DNA of 64,000 nt from Legionella waltersii (GTDB lineage: Bacteria; Pseudomonadota; Gammaproteobacteria; Legionellales; Legionellaceae): assembly GCF_001468085.1 (NCBI RefSeq), contig NZ_LNZB01000015.1, positions 69,384 to 133,383 on the forward strand, given 5' to 3'. Below are positions 18,289 to 27,549 of this stretch, in pieces. Each line of letters starts with the position of its first letter. Position 1 is the stretch's first letter. The position numbers were made by a program, and so were the translations under genes. The notes under the pieces are model-generated. The model saw only the letters and a program-made list of their open reading frames with translations. It was not told the origin of the DNA and made no database searches.

Positions 18289-19166
18289 GAGCGAACCTGA
18301 GCCATCACTTCTTCAACAAAGTTGTCTTCTTTCTTTTCGATCCCTTCTCCTACTTCAAAGCGAATAAAGGATACTACTTCAGCATTTTTCTCTTTTAATA
18401 GTTGTCCAACTTTAATATTAGGATCTTTGACATAGGGTTGACCAAGCAAGCTTACTTCATCAATGAACTTATTAATTCGTCCATCGATCATTTTGTCAAT
18501 AATGTCTTGTGGCTTTCCACTTTCTTTTGCTTGAGCTGTAAAGATGTCTCTTTCATTTTCTATGGCTTCAGCTGGAACCTGATCTTTACTCACAACCATT
18601 GGCTTGCTTGCTGCAATATGCATGGCGATGTCTTTAGCAAGAGATTCACTTCCATTTTTCAAAGCAACCATAACACCAATTCTAGAACCATGTAGATAAT
18701 AACCAACGACACAACCTTCATGATGCATACGTTCGATGCGTCTTAATTTAATGTTCTCACCAATTTTAGCAACCAGCTCTTGACGTGCTTGCTCAACAGT
18801 AACACCAGATGAAAGAATTTGACTTGATAATGCAGTTACATCACTTACAGAACTGGTTAATGCAACATCAGCAACGCTATGAGCAAATTTAGTGAAGTTT
18901 TCATCACGAGCAACAAAATCAGTCTCACTGTTTATTTCAATCATTACAGCAGTGCGCTCATCTGAAGAACGAGCAATGACAATGATACCCTCAGCTGCAA
19001 CGCGGTCTGCCTTTTTATCTGCCTTTGCTTGACCAGCTTTGCGCATCTCAGTGATTGCTTCCTCTATATTTCCATTGGTTGCAATCAAGAACTTTTTGCA
19101 TTCCATCATTCCTGCACCAGTTCTCTCACGCAATTCCATGACCAATGAAGCACTAATTGTTGACAT
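18285..19166 (-). CDS. tsf: Elongation factor Ts
   Basis: Nucleotide exchange factor for EF-Tu. 293 residues from the ATG at 19166, which has GGAG upstream and begins [17 protein letters not shown]. The N-terminal [12 protein letters not shown] signature and [17 protein letters not shown] segment are typical. The open frame continues seven codons upstream of the chosen start, but those codons include the ribosome site. It follows rpsB after a predicted hairpin at 19188-19217. Confidence 0.98.
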   Translation of the reverse strand: MSTISASLVMELRERTGAGMMECKKFLIATNGNIEEAITEMRKAGQAKADKKADRVAAEGIIVIARSSDERTAVMIEINSETDFVARDENFTKFAHSVADVALTSSVSDVTALSSQILSSGVTVEQARQELVAKIGENIKLRRIERMHHEGCVVGYYLHGSRIGVMVALKNGSESLAKDIAMHIAASKPMVVSKDQVPAEAIENERDIFTAQAKESGKPQDIIDKMIDGRINKFIDEVSLLGQPYVKDPNIKVGQLLKEKNAEVVSFIRFEVGEGIEKKEDNFVEEVMAQVRS

Positions 19167-19182
19167 ATTCAATTCTCCACAT

Positions 19183-19217
19183 AACAAAAAGGGGGCCTTT
19201 TAAATACTGCCCCCTTT
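19183..19217 (-). terminator. Attenuator-type hairpin between rpsB and tsf
   Basis: On the minus strand AAAGGGGGC (complement of 19209-19217) pairs perfectly with GCCCCCTTT (19188-19196) across a 12-nt loop, followed by a run of five Ts. It lies between the rpsB stop and the tsf ribosome site. A partial terminator here would set the S2 to EF-Ts ratio, as described for the E. coli operon. Confidence 0.75.
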
Positions 19218-19232
19218 GAAATTCAATAGAAA

Positions 19233-19994
19233 TTATTCCTCAGACTTTGTTTCTTCTTTAGTGGTAGTAGCCACTTCAACAAACTCTGAATCAGAAGATA
19301 CTCGTCCTACAGTATTACTGCTTTTACCATCTAAAATAGCATCAGCGACACAACGTACATAGATGTCCACTGCTCGCATGGAGTCATCGTTACCTGGAAT
19401 AACGTAGTCAATGTTATCTGGGCTGTTATTGGTGTCCACAACACCAATAACTGGAATTTTTAAGCGACGCGCTTCTTCAACAGCAATATTTTCAAAGCCA
19501 ACATCAACAACAAAAAGAGCATCAGGTAAACCGCCCATGTGTTCGATCCCACCTAAACTGCGCTCTAGCTTTTCAAGTTCACGGGTGAGCATTAGAGCTT
19601 CTTTCTTAATCATGTCGTTAAATAAGCCCTTTTCCTGCATTTCTTTTAGTTCTTTTAATCGAAAAATCGATTGACGAACAGTTTTATAGTTTGTCAGCAT
19701 GCCACCTAACCAGCGATGATCTACGTAGGGCATTCCACAGCGCCTAGCATGTTCACGAATACTTTCTTGAGCTGCTCTTTTAGTTCCAACAAATAAAATC
19801 TTAGCTTTATTTGCAGCTAAACGACTGACGTAATTGGTTACGTCGTGTAACATGGGTAAAGTCTTTTCAAGGTTAATAATATGAATTTTATTTCTTGAAC
19901 CAAATATATATTCACCCATTTTTGGATTCCAGTAACGAGTTCTGTGACCAAAATGAGCACCAGCTTCTAGCAATTCTCTCATACTTACATTCAT
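19233..19994 (-). CDS. rpsB: 30S ribosomal protein S2
   Basis: About 253 residues from the ATG at 19994 ([17 protein letters not shown]), preceded by CTGGAG. The frame is open 14 codons further, but the family start and ribosome site settle this choice. The signatures [16 protein letters not shown] and [19 protein letters not shown] are present. The C-terminal tail is acidic. It is the first gene of the operon, with a strong promoter and a structured leader. Confidence 0.98.
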   Translation of the reverse strand: MNVSMRELLEAGAHFGHRTRYWNPKMGEYIFGSRNKIHIINLEKTLPMLHDVTNYVSRLAANKAKILFVGTKRAAQESIREHARRCGMPYVDHRWLGGMLTNYKTVRQSIFRLKELKEMQEKGLFNDMIKKEALMLTRELEKLERSLGGIEHMGGLPDALFVVDVGFENIAVEEARRLKIPVIGVVDTNNSPDNIDYVIPGNDDSMRAVDIYVRCVADAILDGKSSNTVGRVSSDSEFVEVATTTKEETKSEE

Positions 19995-19999
19995 AATTT

Positions 20000-20119
20000 T
20001 CTCCAGGGTTAAGCCTCCACGTCTCCCATACGTCACCCCAAAGGGACCCTAACGCATGTGACGAAACGTGTGTGTATTTAAAGCGCCATATTTATAACAT
20101 AATAATTACAATTCATCAA
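20000..20119 (-). promoter_or_regulatory. rpsB promoter and structured leader
   Basis: On the minus strand TTGATG (20114-20119) and TATAAA (20091-20096) are exactly 17 bp apart, giving a strong sigma-70 promoter and a leader of about 90 nt. In the leader CGTCAC (20031-20036) and GTGACG (20059-20064) pair around an inner AGGGTCCCT self-complementary stretch. S2 is known to repress its own mRNA through such a leader in gammaproteobacteria; the same role here is inferred. Confidence 0.55.
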
Positions 20120-20203
20120 TTGAAATACTTAGCATGACATGCAATTTACAATTTGTTGGATTTTGATTTATATTGGTAATTCATTAGGTAATGGAGTACC
20201 AAT

Positions 20204-20890
20204 ATGCTAACTAAGTATGATAACAACCAAACCAGCAGCAATAATACTAGCTATCAACTATTGAGCGTTTACGAAAATGCCAGAGACTCAATATGGAGCT
20301 TATGGAATCATCATAGCTGGAGAGAGTTGTTCATAAAGGGAGGAGTAGTAGCCACCGCTGTTCTCTTTGGTGTCATTGCGGTACAAACTGGGGATAATGA
20401 ACTCAAAACAAAACTAATCCGAGGGTCAATAGGAGCCGGAGTTGGATTTTTTATAGCAAATAGCTTTGTATCTCACTCAGTCCAAAATACTTGCAAAGAC
20501 CTACGTGAAAATAATCAATTTCTTTTCTCACTGATCAATGAAAAATTGGTTTTATTAAGTGACTGCTACGATGAACAAACACCTAACTACAATGAGTTAA
20601 TCAAGCTTGTACCAATTATAACGAATGTTGCTAAAAGCACTGCAACAATGAAACAATCTGCAACCAAACTCAATGAATTAAATCATTTGATAGCCATTTC
20701 CGAATTGCTGTCAATAATTGATAAAAAATTTACAACGCTCATTCAACAAATCTCCATGAATGGTTTAGAAAAATCTGCCGAATCTATTCAATCGACAAAC
20801 CATTTCTTTGAAAATGAATTTCCGAAGCTCCTGATGTCTTATACAGTCGTAGAAGAAACTTCGCCAGAGACTCAGCTAAGCGCACAGTAA
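20204..20890 (+). CDS. Hypothetical membrane-associated protein
   Basis: 228 residues, no family recognised. A central hydrophobic pair (about residues 47-65, GGVVATAVLFGVIAVQTG, and 73-90, RGSIGAGVGFFIANSF) would form a membrane hairpin. The remainder is helical with heptad-like spacing (about 95-200). GGAG lies six bases before the ATG. It stands alone between the divergent rpsB operon and convergent rluB. The size, helical content and Ser/Thr/Glu-rich end would fit a small secreted effector, but nothing specific shows that. Confidence 0.6.
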   Translation: MLTKYDNNQTSSNNTSYQLLSVYENARDSIWSLWNHHSWRELFIKGGVVATAVLFGVIAVQTGDNELKTKLIRGSIGAGVGFFIANSFVSHSVQNTCKDLRENNQFLFSLINEKLVLLSDCYDEQTPNYNELIKLVPIITNVAKSTATMKQSATKLNELNHLIAISELLSIIDKKFTTLIQQISMNGLEKSAESIQSTNHFFENEFPKLLMSYTVVEETSPETQLSAQ

Positions 20891-20920
20891 TTCAGTGAAC
20901 TTAGTCAAGGATTGAAAAAG

Positions 20921-21010
20921 CTAAACTGCTGCAGCAGCGGTGCTTGCTATGACTAATAATGCAAAAAGTACGGTTCTAATGGCATTTTTTTTCAATGACT
21001 TAGGTTTCAT
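20921..21010 (-). CDS. Possible 29-residue hydrophobic small protein
   Basis: A short reading frame starts with a basic segment (MKPKSLKKNAIR), followed by one hydrophobic helix and an alanine-rich end. This is the shape of a single-pass small membrane peptide or a truncated signal peptide. The ribosome site is weak (GAGC about ten bases upstream). It lies 110 bp beyond the rluB stop on the same strand. Kept at low confidence because such short frames also arise by chance. Confidence 0.25.
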   Translation of the reverse strand: MKPKSLKKNAIRTVLFALLVIASTAAAAV

Positions 21011-21120
21011 GATGATGCTCATTGGTTATAAGCTAATTATAGCACATCAATCCAACGAATCCTTTCCCTTATGGTCGCCGATCGGATTGATTAAGCAATG
21101 ATCATAAGGGAGAAGAGTGG

Positions 21121-21867
21121 TTAATTTTCCTTAATTCCCAATCGGGCTAAAAAGTCCTTTACCTCATCCACGGTTAACTCATAACACTGTCCTCTGGACA
21201 AAAACCTAGGCATTGATAAAGAGCCATAACGAATTCGAATTAGGCGACTGACCTCAACTCCTTGAGAAGCCCATAATCGTCGAACTTCTCTATTTTTACC
21301 TTCGTTTAAGGTTACATGGTACCATGAATTGGTTCCTTCTCCCCCACGAAACTCAATGCGGGTGAATTTAGCCAGACCATCTTCGAGCATAACCCCCTTG
21401 GATAAATTATTCAGGGCTTCAGCACTGACTTGACCATGAACCCTAACAGCATATTCTCGTTCTAAACCATATTTCGGATGCATTAATTGATTCGCAAGCT
21501 CACCATTATTAGTAAATAGAAGAAGACCTGAGGTATTAAGGTCAAGACGACCTACTTGTACCCAACGACCTTGTCTTAAATGAGGCAAATTATCAAATAC
21601 CGTTTTTTCAAACTTTGGATCATTTCGGCTTGAAATTTCACCGACTGGTTTATGATAAAGCAATACACGAACATTTTGCTTTCCCTTTAAAGGATTAGCA
21701 ATCAATTTTCCTTTCACAGTAATTTTATCATTAGCGCTTGCTGAGTCCCCAATTTTAGCAGGCTTACCATTCACTTGAACCCATCCACTTTCAATCCATC
21801 GTTCCATTTCACGGCGGGAACCCAGCCCTGCCTGACTTAGTATTTTTTGTAATCTTTCACTACTCAT
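21121..21867 (-). CDS. rluB: 23S rRNA pseudouridine(2605) synthase
   Basis: 248 residues. An N-terminal S4 RNA-binding domain (ERLQKILSQAGLGSRREMER) is followed by an RsuA/RluB catalytic domain with the Asp in VGRLDLNTSGLLLFTN and the KNREVRRLW motif. It modifies a single uridine in the peptidyl-transferase region of 23S rRNA. It overlaps scpB by eight bases. The order scpA-scpB-rluB is common in gammaproteobacteria. Confidence 0.93.
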   Translation of the reverse strand: MSSERLQKILSQAGLGSRREMERWIESGWVQVNGKPAKIGDSASANDKITVKGKLIANPLKGKQNVRVLLYHKPVGEISSRNDPKFEKTVFDNLPHLRQGRWVQVGRLDLNTSGLLLFTNNGELANQLMHPKYGLEREYAVRVHGQVSAEALNNLSKGVMLEDGLAKFTRIEFRGGEGTNSWYHVTLNEGKNREVRRLWASQGVEVSRLIRIRYGSLSMPRFLSRGQCYELTVDEVKDFLARLGIKEN

Positions 21868-22438
21868 TATGGCTATACTCTTCGTTAATTTGGTTAACTT
21901 GATGTCCTATCAACGAATCCATGACTTCAGGTAAAGTTGGAAGTTCAGCTAAACAATTTAAATTAAAATAATTCAAAAATTCCTTAGTAGTCGCATAGAC
22001 TGCTGGCTTTCCAGGTACATCCTTATGCCCTGCTACTTTTATCCACTCTCTTTCCATCAAAGATCGAATAATCTGGCTATTGACTGCGACCCCACGTATC
22101 TCTTCAATATCTGCGCGAGTTACTGGTTGTTTGTAGGCAATAATCGCTAAAGTTTCAAGGAAAGCCCTGGAGTACTTGGCTGGTTTTTCCATTTGTAATC
22201 TTGCCACCCAAGGGCTGTACATGGATTTGGTTTGTATTCTATAACCCGAAGCGACTTGTATAAGCTCAATAGAACGGGAAACATAGTCATTACTCAGTTC
22301 CAATAGGACCTCATTGAGCTGTTCTAAGGTTGGTTTCTGCCAATCATCAAAAATAGCTTGGATTTTATCCAGAGTAAGTGACTCACTGCTAGTCAGCAGC
22401 AAAGCCTCAACAATGTTCTTAAGTTCATTATTATCCAT
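21860..22438 (-). CDS. scpB: Segregation and condensation protein B
   Basis: 192 residues with two winged-helix domains. Typical segments are IVEALLLTSSESLTLDKI, FLETLAIIAYKQPVTRADIE and the RGVAVNSQIIRSLMEREWI helix. It binds ScpA and the SMC ATPase to form a condensin complex. It lies one base after scpA and overlaps rluB. Normal length. Confidence 0.95.
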   Translation of the reverse strand: MDNNELKNIVEALLLTSSESLTLDKIQAIFDDWQKPTLEQLNEVLLELSNDYVSRSIELIQVASGYRIQTKSMYSPWVARLQMEKPAKYSRAFLETLAIIAYKQPVTRADIEEIRGVAVNSQIIRSLMEREWIKVAGHKDVPGKPAVYATTKEFLNYFNLNCLAELPTLPEVMDSLIGHQVNQINEEYSHNE

Positions 22439-22439
22439 A

Positions 22440-23240
22440 TCAAGCAGCCTGAATATGTATGGGTGAAAATACTTGTGTTTGTGTTATAGTCAACAGAGCC
22501 TGTTTTGCTAATTCAAGAATCGCTAATAAGCTAACCACAATTCCCATGCGCCCTTCAGATGCATGATATAATTGACTAAACTCCATGACCGAGTGTTCCT
22601 GCAGTCTAAGTAAGATTGTACTCATACGCTCCCTGACTGACATTTGCTCTCGTACCACTTGATGATTACTGAGCCGCTCCTCTCTTTTGAGCAATGATTT
22701 CATCGCTTCAATTAATTCTAAAAAATCAACATCAGGATACACCTTAATGACCTCGATCAAATCAGGTTGAACTTGCGACGTAAAATTATCTCTGTTTAGT
22801 CTAGGCAGATTATCTAAGCATTCTGCAGCTTGCTTGATTTGCTCATACGCCTGTAGTCTTCTTACCAGTATCATGCGAGGATCCTCTTCCTCCTCTTCAG
22901 CACTAGCAGGAGATACTGGTAAAAGTAACCGAGATTTAATTTCGGCCAGCATCGCAGCCATCAACAAATATTCTGCTGCCAACTCGAGTTTTCTATTTTC
23001 CATTAATTGAATGTATTGAAGGTATTGCTTGGTAATGGACGTAATAGGAATATTTAGAATATCAATGTTTTGTTTTCGTATAAGGTACAAGAGCAAATCT
23101 AAAGGCCCACTGAATGAATCCAACAACACCTCTAATGCATCTGGAGGTATGTATAAATCATCTGGAACCTGAGTAATTTCTCGTCCATCAATTATGGCAA
23201 TGGCTTTTACTTGAGGCTCATTGATTAACTCAGAAGCCAT
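22440..23240 (-). CDS. scpA: Segregation and condensation protein A
   Basis: Kleisin subunit of the SMC-ScpAB condensin. Family segments include FSGPLDLLLYLIRKQNIDIL, YLQYIQLMENRKLELAAEYL and MLAEIKSRLLLPV. The ATG at 23240 overlaps the trpS stop by one base (TGATG), which fixes the start. About 266 residues. Confidence 0.95.
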   Translation of the reverse strand: MASELINEPQVKAIAIIDGREITQVPDDLYIPPDALEVLLDSFSGPLDLLLYLIRKQNIDILNIPITSITKQYLQYIQLMENRKLELAAEYLLMAAMLAEIKSRLLLPVSPASAEEEEEDPRMILVRRLQAYEQIKQAAECLDNLPRLNRDNFTSQVQPDLIEVIKVYPDVDFLELIEAMKSLLKREERLSNHQVVREQMSVRERMSTILLRLQEHSVMEFSQLYHASEGRMGIVVSLLAILELAKQALLTITQTQVFSPIHIQAA

Positions 23241-24454
23241 CAATAGTCTAATCCCATTACTTCTCTTACCGTATTTAAAGTCTTAGATCCCTCCTCGCGG
23301 GCCGCCTCACTTCCCTCTGCTACAATCCGTTTGACTGATCCTAAATCCGATTCAAATTCTCTTATAGATTCCTGAATAGGCTGTAATTCCTTTTGAATTG
23401 AATCAATCACAGGCCGCTTACAATCAACACATCCTATGCCAGCATTGCGGCACCCCTGTTGAACCCAATCTTTGACTTCATTGTCAGAATATATTTTATG
23501 AAATTGCCAAACTGGGCATTTTTCTGGCTCACCTGGATCAGTTCGTTTAATTCTTGCGGGATCTGTGGGCATCGTCAAAATTTTTTTCTCAACGGATTCA
23601 GGCTCCTCTCTCAACATAATTGTATTGTGGTAAGATTTGGACATTTTCTGCCCATCTGTTCCCGGCATCTTAGCCATCTCAGTGAGAAGCGGTTGCGGTT
23701 CGCTTAATATTATTTTTCCACTGCCTTCCAAGTACCCTAATAAACGCTCTTTATCTCCAATCGATAAACTTGATTGATCTTCAAGAAGTGCTTGGGCGGT
23801 TTGTATAGATTCGTGCATACCTAATTCTTGAAATTGCCTACGGAGTTCTTTGTATATCTTTCCATTTTTTTTGCCCATTTTTGTAATTGCAGCCTCGGCA
23901 AGTTCTTCAAAATTAGGCTCTTTTCCGTACAAATAATTAAAACGACGAGCTATTTCTCTCGTTAATTCGATGTGAGCCACTTGATCTTCACCCACTGGAA
24001 CAAAGTCCGCATGATAGAGAAGTACATCCGCACTTTGTAGTAATGGATATCCTAAAAAGCCATAGGTGGATAAATCCTTGTCTTTCAATTTTTCTTGTTG
24101 ATCTTTGAAACTTGGGACACGTTCAAGCCATCCAAGCGGAGTGATCATTGATAGCAATAAATGCAACTCTGCGTGTTCTGGAACCCATGATTGAATGAAC
24201 AGTTTGCACAAACCTGGATTAACGCCGCATGCTAGCCAGTCAATCACCATATCCCAAAGGTGTTTTTCAATAAAATTGGGTTCGTCATATTGTGTTGTCA
24301 AGCCATGCCAATCCGCTGCAAAAAAGAAACAATCGTATTGATGCTGTAATTTAATCCAGTTTTTCAATACGCCATGATAATGTCCTAAATGTAGCCTTCC
24401 ACTGACACGCATGCCAGAAACGACCCTCTTATTGGAAGTAAATAGAGCTGACAT
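23240..24454 (-). CDS. trpS: Tryptophanyl-tRNA synthetase
   Basis: Class I synthetase charging tRNA-Trp. The HIGH-type motif is GRLHLGHYHGVLKNW near residue 20 and the KMSKS motif is GQKMSKSYHNT around residue 270. About 404 residues, longer than the compact 330-residue form, with an extra C-terminal helical tail. GAGGAAA precedes the ATG. It is the first gene of the unit trpS-scpA-scpB-rluB. Confidence 0.95.
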   Translation of the reverse strand: MSALFTSNKRVVSGMRVSGRLHLGHYHGVLKNWIKLQHQYDCFFFAADWHGLTTQYDEPNFIEKHLWDMVIDWLACGVNPGLCKLFIQSWVPEHAELHLLLSMITPLGWLERVPSFKDQQEKLKDKDLSTYGFLGYPLLQSADVLLYHADFVPVGEDQVAHIELTREIARRFNYLYGKEPNFEELAEAAITKMGKKNGKIYKELRRQFQELGMHESIQTAQALLEDQSSLSIGDKERLLGYLEGSGKIILSEPQPLLTEMAKMPGTDGQKMSKSYHNTIMLREEPESVEKKILTMPTDPARIKRTDPGEPEKCPVWQFHKIYSDNEVKDWVQQGCRNAGIGCVDCKRPVIDSIQKELQPIQESIREFESDLGSVKRIVAEGSEAAREEGSKTLNTVREVMGLDY

Positions 24455-24502
24455 CAATTTCCTCTTTTGCTTGTTAAATAAAACTCACTCTAAACATATG
24501 AT

Positions 24503-25123
24503 CTAACGAAATGGATCCGGATCCCCTTTGCCTTCTCGAATAATTACTGGGTAATCACCCGTTAAATCGATGACTGTAGTTGGTTCATGTCCGCAGTTAC
24601 CACCATCGATAATTAAATCTGTTCGTTCTCCTAATACATCTCTAATCGCTTCGGGTTCGCTCAAAGGAGCCTTTGCACCGGGTAAAATTAATGTAGTACT
24701 CATCAGTGGCGCATCAAGGGCTTCTAGCAAAGCAAGAGTAATATTATTATCCGGCACCCTAAGCCCTAGTGTTCTTCTCTTAGGATGTAACATCAGACGA
24801 GGTACCTCATGTGTTGCATTGAGAATGAACGTATAAGATCCAGGAGTAAATGCTTTTAATAATCTGAAAATTGGATTGGATACTTTTGCATAAGTACCTA
24901 ATTGCGATAAATCTCTGCAAACCAGAGTCATATTGTGGTGCTTGTCTAGTTGCCTTAGTCTCCGAATTCGCTCAAGAGCTGATTTGTTACCCAAACTGCA
25001 TCCCAAGGCATACCCAGAATCCGTTGGATAAACAATTAGGCCCCCATCTTCAATAATGGAAACCGCTTGTCTTAACAAACGTGCTTGTGGATTATCTGGA
25101 TGAAGTGCAAAAAACTGACTCAT
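24503..25123 (-). CDS. yciO: YciO-type Sua5/YrdC-domain protein
   Basis: 206 residues of a single YrdC-like domain. GGLIVYPTDSGYALGCSLGN and HHNMTLVCRDLSQLGTYAKV match the YciO branch rather than TsaC. The domain binds ATP, bicarbonate and threonine in Sua5/TsaC; the role of YciO is less clear. It overlaps trpH by four bases, the same pairing as yciO/yciV in enterobacteria. Confidence 0.85.
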   Translation of the reverse strand: MSQFFALHPDNPQARLLRQAVSIIEDGGLIVYPTDSGYALGCSLGNKSALERIRRLRQLDKHHNMTLVCRDLSQLGTYAKVSNPIFRLLKAFTPGSYTFILNATHEVPRLMLHPKRRTLGLRVPDNNITLALLEALDAPLMSTTLILPGAKAPLSEPEAIRDVLGERTDLIIDGGNCGHEPTTVIDLTGDYPVIIREGKGDPDPFR

Positions 25124-25959
25124 AAAGTCCCCTGTTCAATGTTCCAATCTTGCCAAATAGGCCGACAATTTATTGGTAAAGCTTGCTGTTGCCCAAGTCT
25201 AACTCTTGACTGAAAGTCTCCGTGGTAATCTGAACCCGAGGAAGCAAGCAATTCAAACCGCTCAGCTAAAGAAGCCATTTCTTTAATTTGTACAATGGTC
25301 ATTTCACCTGAAACCACCTCAATGCCAGCGCCACCTGCCTCTTTAAACTCACTGATTAACTCATGCAATTTTGATCGAGTCAACTTGTATTTAAAGGGAT
25401 GTGCAACTACAGCCTGGCCACCAGATAATAAGATGACTGAAACTGCTTGTTGAACACTAATCCAAGGAGTAGGTATATAAGCGATCTTACCTCGACCAAG
25501 ATAACTGCTAAAAGCGGCTTTCATGTCTTTTGCTTTGCCTTCCTGAATTAATAAAGCAGCAAAATGGGGTCTTCCCACACGTTTATGGCCAGCTATAGAG
25601 CAAGCCTTGTTGTAGGCATCTTCAACACCAATACGCTCAAGACATACACCTATTTGCATCGCTCGATCTATACGACTACTGTTTTGTTGTTCAATCACAT
25701 GATTTAACTCTGGAGTATCCTTAATATGATATCCGAGAATATGAACATCATTTTTTTTCCATCTTGTGCTGAGTTCAATTCCCCGTACGATCTTAATTGG
25801 ACTGTTTATAGCCGTGTTTATTAATAAATCACATCCTGCAACCGTATCATGATCCGTCAGTGATAAACATTTCAAATTATTTTCATTAGCTCTTTGCAGT
25901 AACTCTTGGGGATTTAAAGCCCCATCTGAAAATGAGCTATGGCAATGCAAATCAATCAT
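25120..25959 (-). CDS. PHP-domain exonuclease RNase AM (YciV/TrpH)
   Basis: 279 residues. PHP-domain metal motifs are clear: MIDLHCHSSFSDG at the N-terminus, LSLTDHDTVAG, VRGIELSTRW, and the C-terminal SSGSDYHGD. E. coli YciV (RNase AM) is a 5'-3' exonuclease that matures rRNA 5' ends and degrades short oligonucleotides. It heads a unit with yciO. Confidence 0.88.
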   Translation of the reverse strand: MIDLHCHSSFSDGALNPQELLQRANENNLKCLSLTDHDTVAGCDLLINTAINSPIKIVRGIELSTRWKKNDVHILGYHIKDTPELNHVIEQQNSSRIDRAMQIGVCLERIGVEDAYNKACSIAGHKRVGRPHFAALLIQEGKAKDMKAAFSSYLGRGKIAYIPTPWISVQQAVSVILLSGGQAVVAHPFKYKLTRSKLHELISEFKEAGGAGIEVVSGEMTIVQIKEMASLAERFELLASSGSDYHGDFQSRVRLGQQQALPINCRPIWQDWNIEQGTL

Positions 25960-26125
25960 AAGGATTAAACGTCAAAAAAGTCATAACTATATCATAGTAT
26001 GTGATTAAGGAACAAAAATTGATTTCTAATACTGATGATTTAATTTGTTCTGAACGAATTCAACTTGCGCAAGACGTCCGTTTTGGACTATTCTTATAAT
26101 ACGGTTAGCAATTAATTTTATACCT

Positions 26126-27076
26126 TTGAGCAGTACACTAGTTAGTGAAAGCATTACATTACCCATGCTGAACGCAGACGAAATTGCCAATTTGTGTGGT
26201 GTTCTACATGTCAATTTGAAATTGCTAGAGCAGCATTATAAACTATCCATCCATGTGAAGCATCAACAATTAATCTTATCAGCACATTCAGACAAGAGTT
26301 TTTCAACGGTCAAAAATATTTTAAAATCATTATTTCCTTTAGCAAAGCACCCAATCGAACTAAACGTTATTAAGCATATGATGAACGAGGACTACCAAAA
26401 CACAATGACTCACCACATTCGCCTTAGTCGCAAATCAATTTCAGCTAGGAATAATAAGCAAGCTGCCTTTTTAGATGCAATTGATAAGCATGATATTACT
26501 TTTGCTGTTGGACCAGCAGGAACAGGTAAAACCTACTTAGCAGTCTCTAAAGCCATTGAGTGTTTTGAAAAAGGAGAAGTACATAGACTTATTTTTGTTC
26601 GCCCTGCTGTTGAAGCCGGTGAAAAACTTGGGTTTCTTCCAGGTGATTTGGTTGAAAAAGTGCTTCCCTATTTACGACCAATCTATGATGCCCTCTATGA
26701 AATGATTGGTTTTAAAGAAACACAAAAGCTTATTCAAACCGATATTATTGAAATACTACCACTGGCATTTATGCGCGGTAGAACATTGAATGAATCGTTT
26801 ATTATTTTAGATGAAGCGCAAAATACGACTCAAATGCAAATGAAAATGTTTCTGACGAGAATGGGATTTGGCTCAAAAGCAGTAATTACTGGTGACACTA
26901 CCCAAATTGATTTACCCAGAGGGGTTGATTCTGGCCTAGACCATGCCCTTAAATTATTTAAAAATATTCCTGAGATTAGTATCCATACATTTTCCAGTCG
27001 GGAAGTTGTAAGACATCCATTAGTCTCTAAAATTGTGGATTGCTATGATCATGAGACGGAACGAAATAAGAAATGA
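26126..27076 (+). CDS. PhoH-family ATPase (YbeZ)
   Basis: 316 residues. Walker A is GPAGTGKTYLAVSKAIE and Walker B is SFIILDEAQNTT. The N-terminal domain aligns with E. coli YbeZ from its first residues (SESITLP versus REITLEP), which supports the TTG start at 26126 rather than the ATG at 26168. A TATAAT -10 lies at 26095-26100. It acts with YbeY in rRNA processing. It overlaps ybeY by four bases. Confidence 0.92.
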   Translation: MSSTLVSESITLPMLNADEIANLCGVLHVNLKLLEQHYKLSIHVKHQQLILSAHSDKSFSTVKNILKSLFPLAKHPIELNVIKHMMNEDYQNTMTHHIRLSRKSISARNNKQAAFLDAIDKHDITFAVGPAGTGKTYLAVSKAIECFEKGEVHRLIFVRPAVEAGEKLGFLPGDLVEKVLPYLRPIYDALYEMIGFKETQKLIQTDIIEILPLAFMRGRTLNESFIILDEAQNTTQMQMKMFLTRMGFGSKAVITGDTTQIDLPRGVDSGLDHALKLFKNIPEISIHTFSSREVVRHPLVSKIVDCYDHETERNKK

Positions 27077-27549
27077 CCTACTACATCGACATACAAAAGG
27101 CCAATGAAGGACCAATACCACTTAATGACAGTGAGATTATCCATTTAGCATCACTTGCATTACGAGATAACCTACCAGACGCCGAACTTACAATACGATT
27201 GGTTGAGCCCGAAGAAATGCAGCATCTTAACCACACCTACAGAAGTCAGAACAAAACAACAAATGTACTCGCCTTTCCCTGTAAGCTGCCTCCAAATATC
27301 GAGTTAGAGTGCCCATTACTTGGCGATGTTATTGTATGCCCAAAGGTGTTACAAGAAGAAAGTAAGTTAATGAATAAATCTCTAGCCGAACATTGGTCAT
27401 TAATTATAATTCATGGAGTGTTGCATTTATTAGGGTATGATCATATAAAAGATGAAGACGCCTCAGTAATGCAACAACTAGAGATAAAATTATTAGGTGA
27501 GCTTGGATATGCAAACCCGTATGAACTAGAAGGACATGAACTTGAGTAA
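27073..27549 (+). CDS. ybeY: Endoribonuclease YbeY
   Basis: 158 residues. The zinc-binding H-x3-H-x5-H motif is HGVLHLLGYDH, and NKTTNVLAFP is conserved. It is needed for 16S rRNA 3' maturation and ribosome quality control. It overlaps phoH upstream and corC downstream (14 bases), so the three are translationally linked. Confidence 0.96.
   Translation: MTYYIDIQKANEGPIPLNDSEIIHLASLALRDNLPDAELTIRLVEPEEMQHLNHTYRSQNKTTNVLAFPCKLPPNIELECPLLGDVIVCPKVLQEESKLMNKSLAEHWSLIIIHGVLHLLGYDHIKDEDASVMQQLEIKLLGELGYANPYELEGHELE

Noticed and set aside
21065-21111. Terminator after rluB
   Set aside because: An 8-bp inverted repeat (TCCCTTAT/ATAAGGGA) exists but the loop is over 30 nt and no T-run follows, so it is not reported as a terminator.
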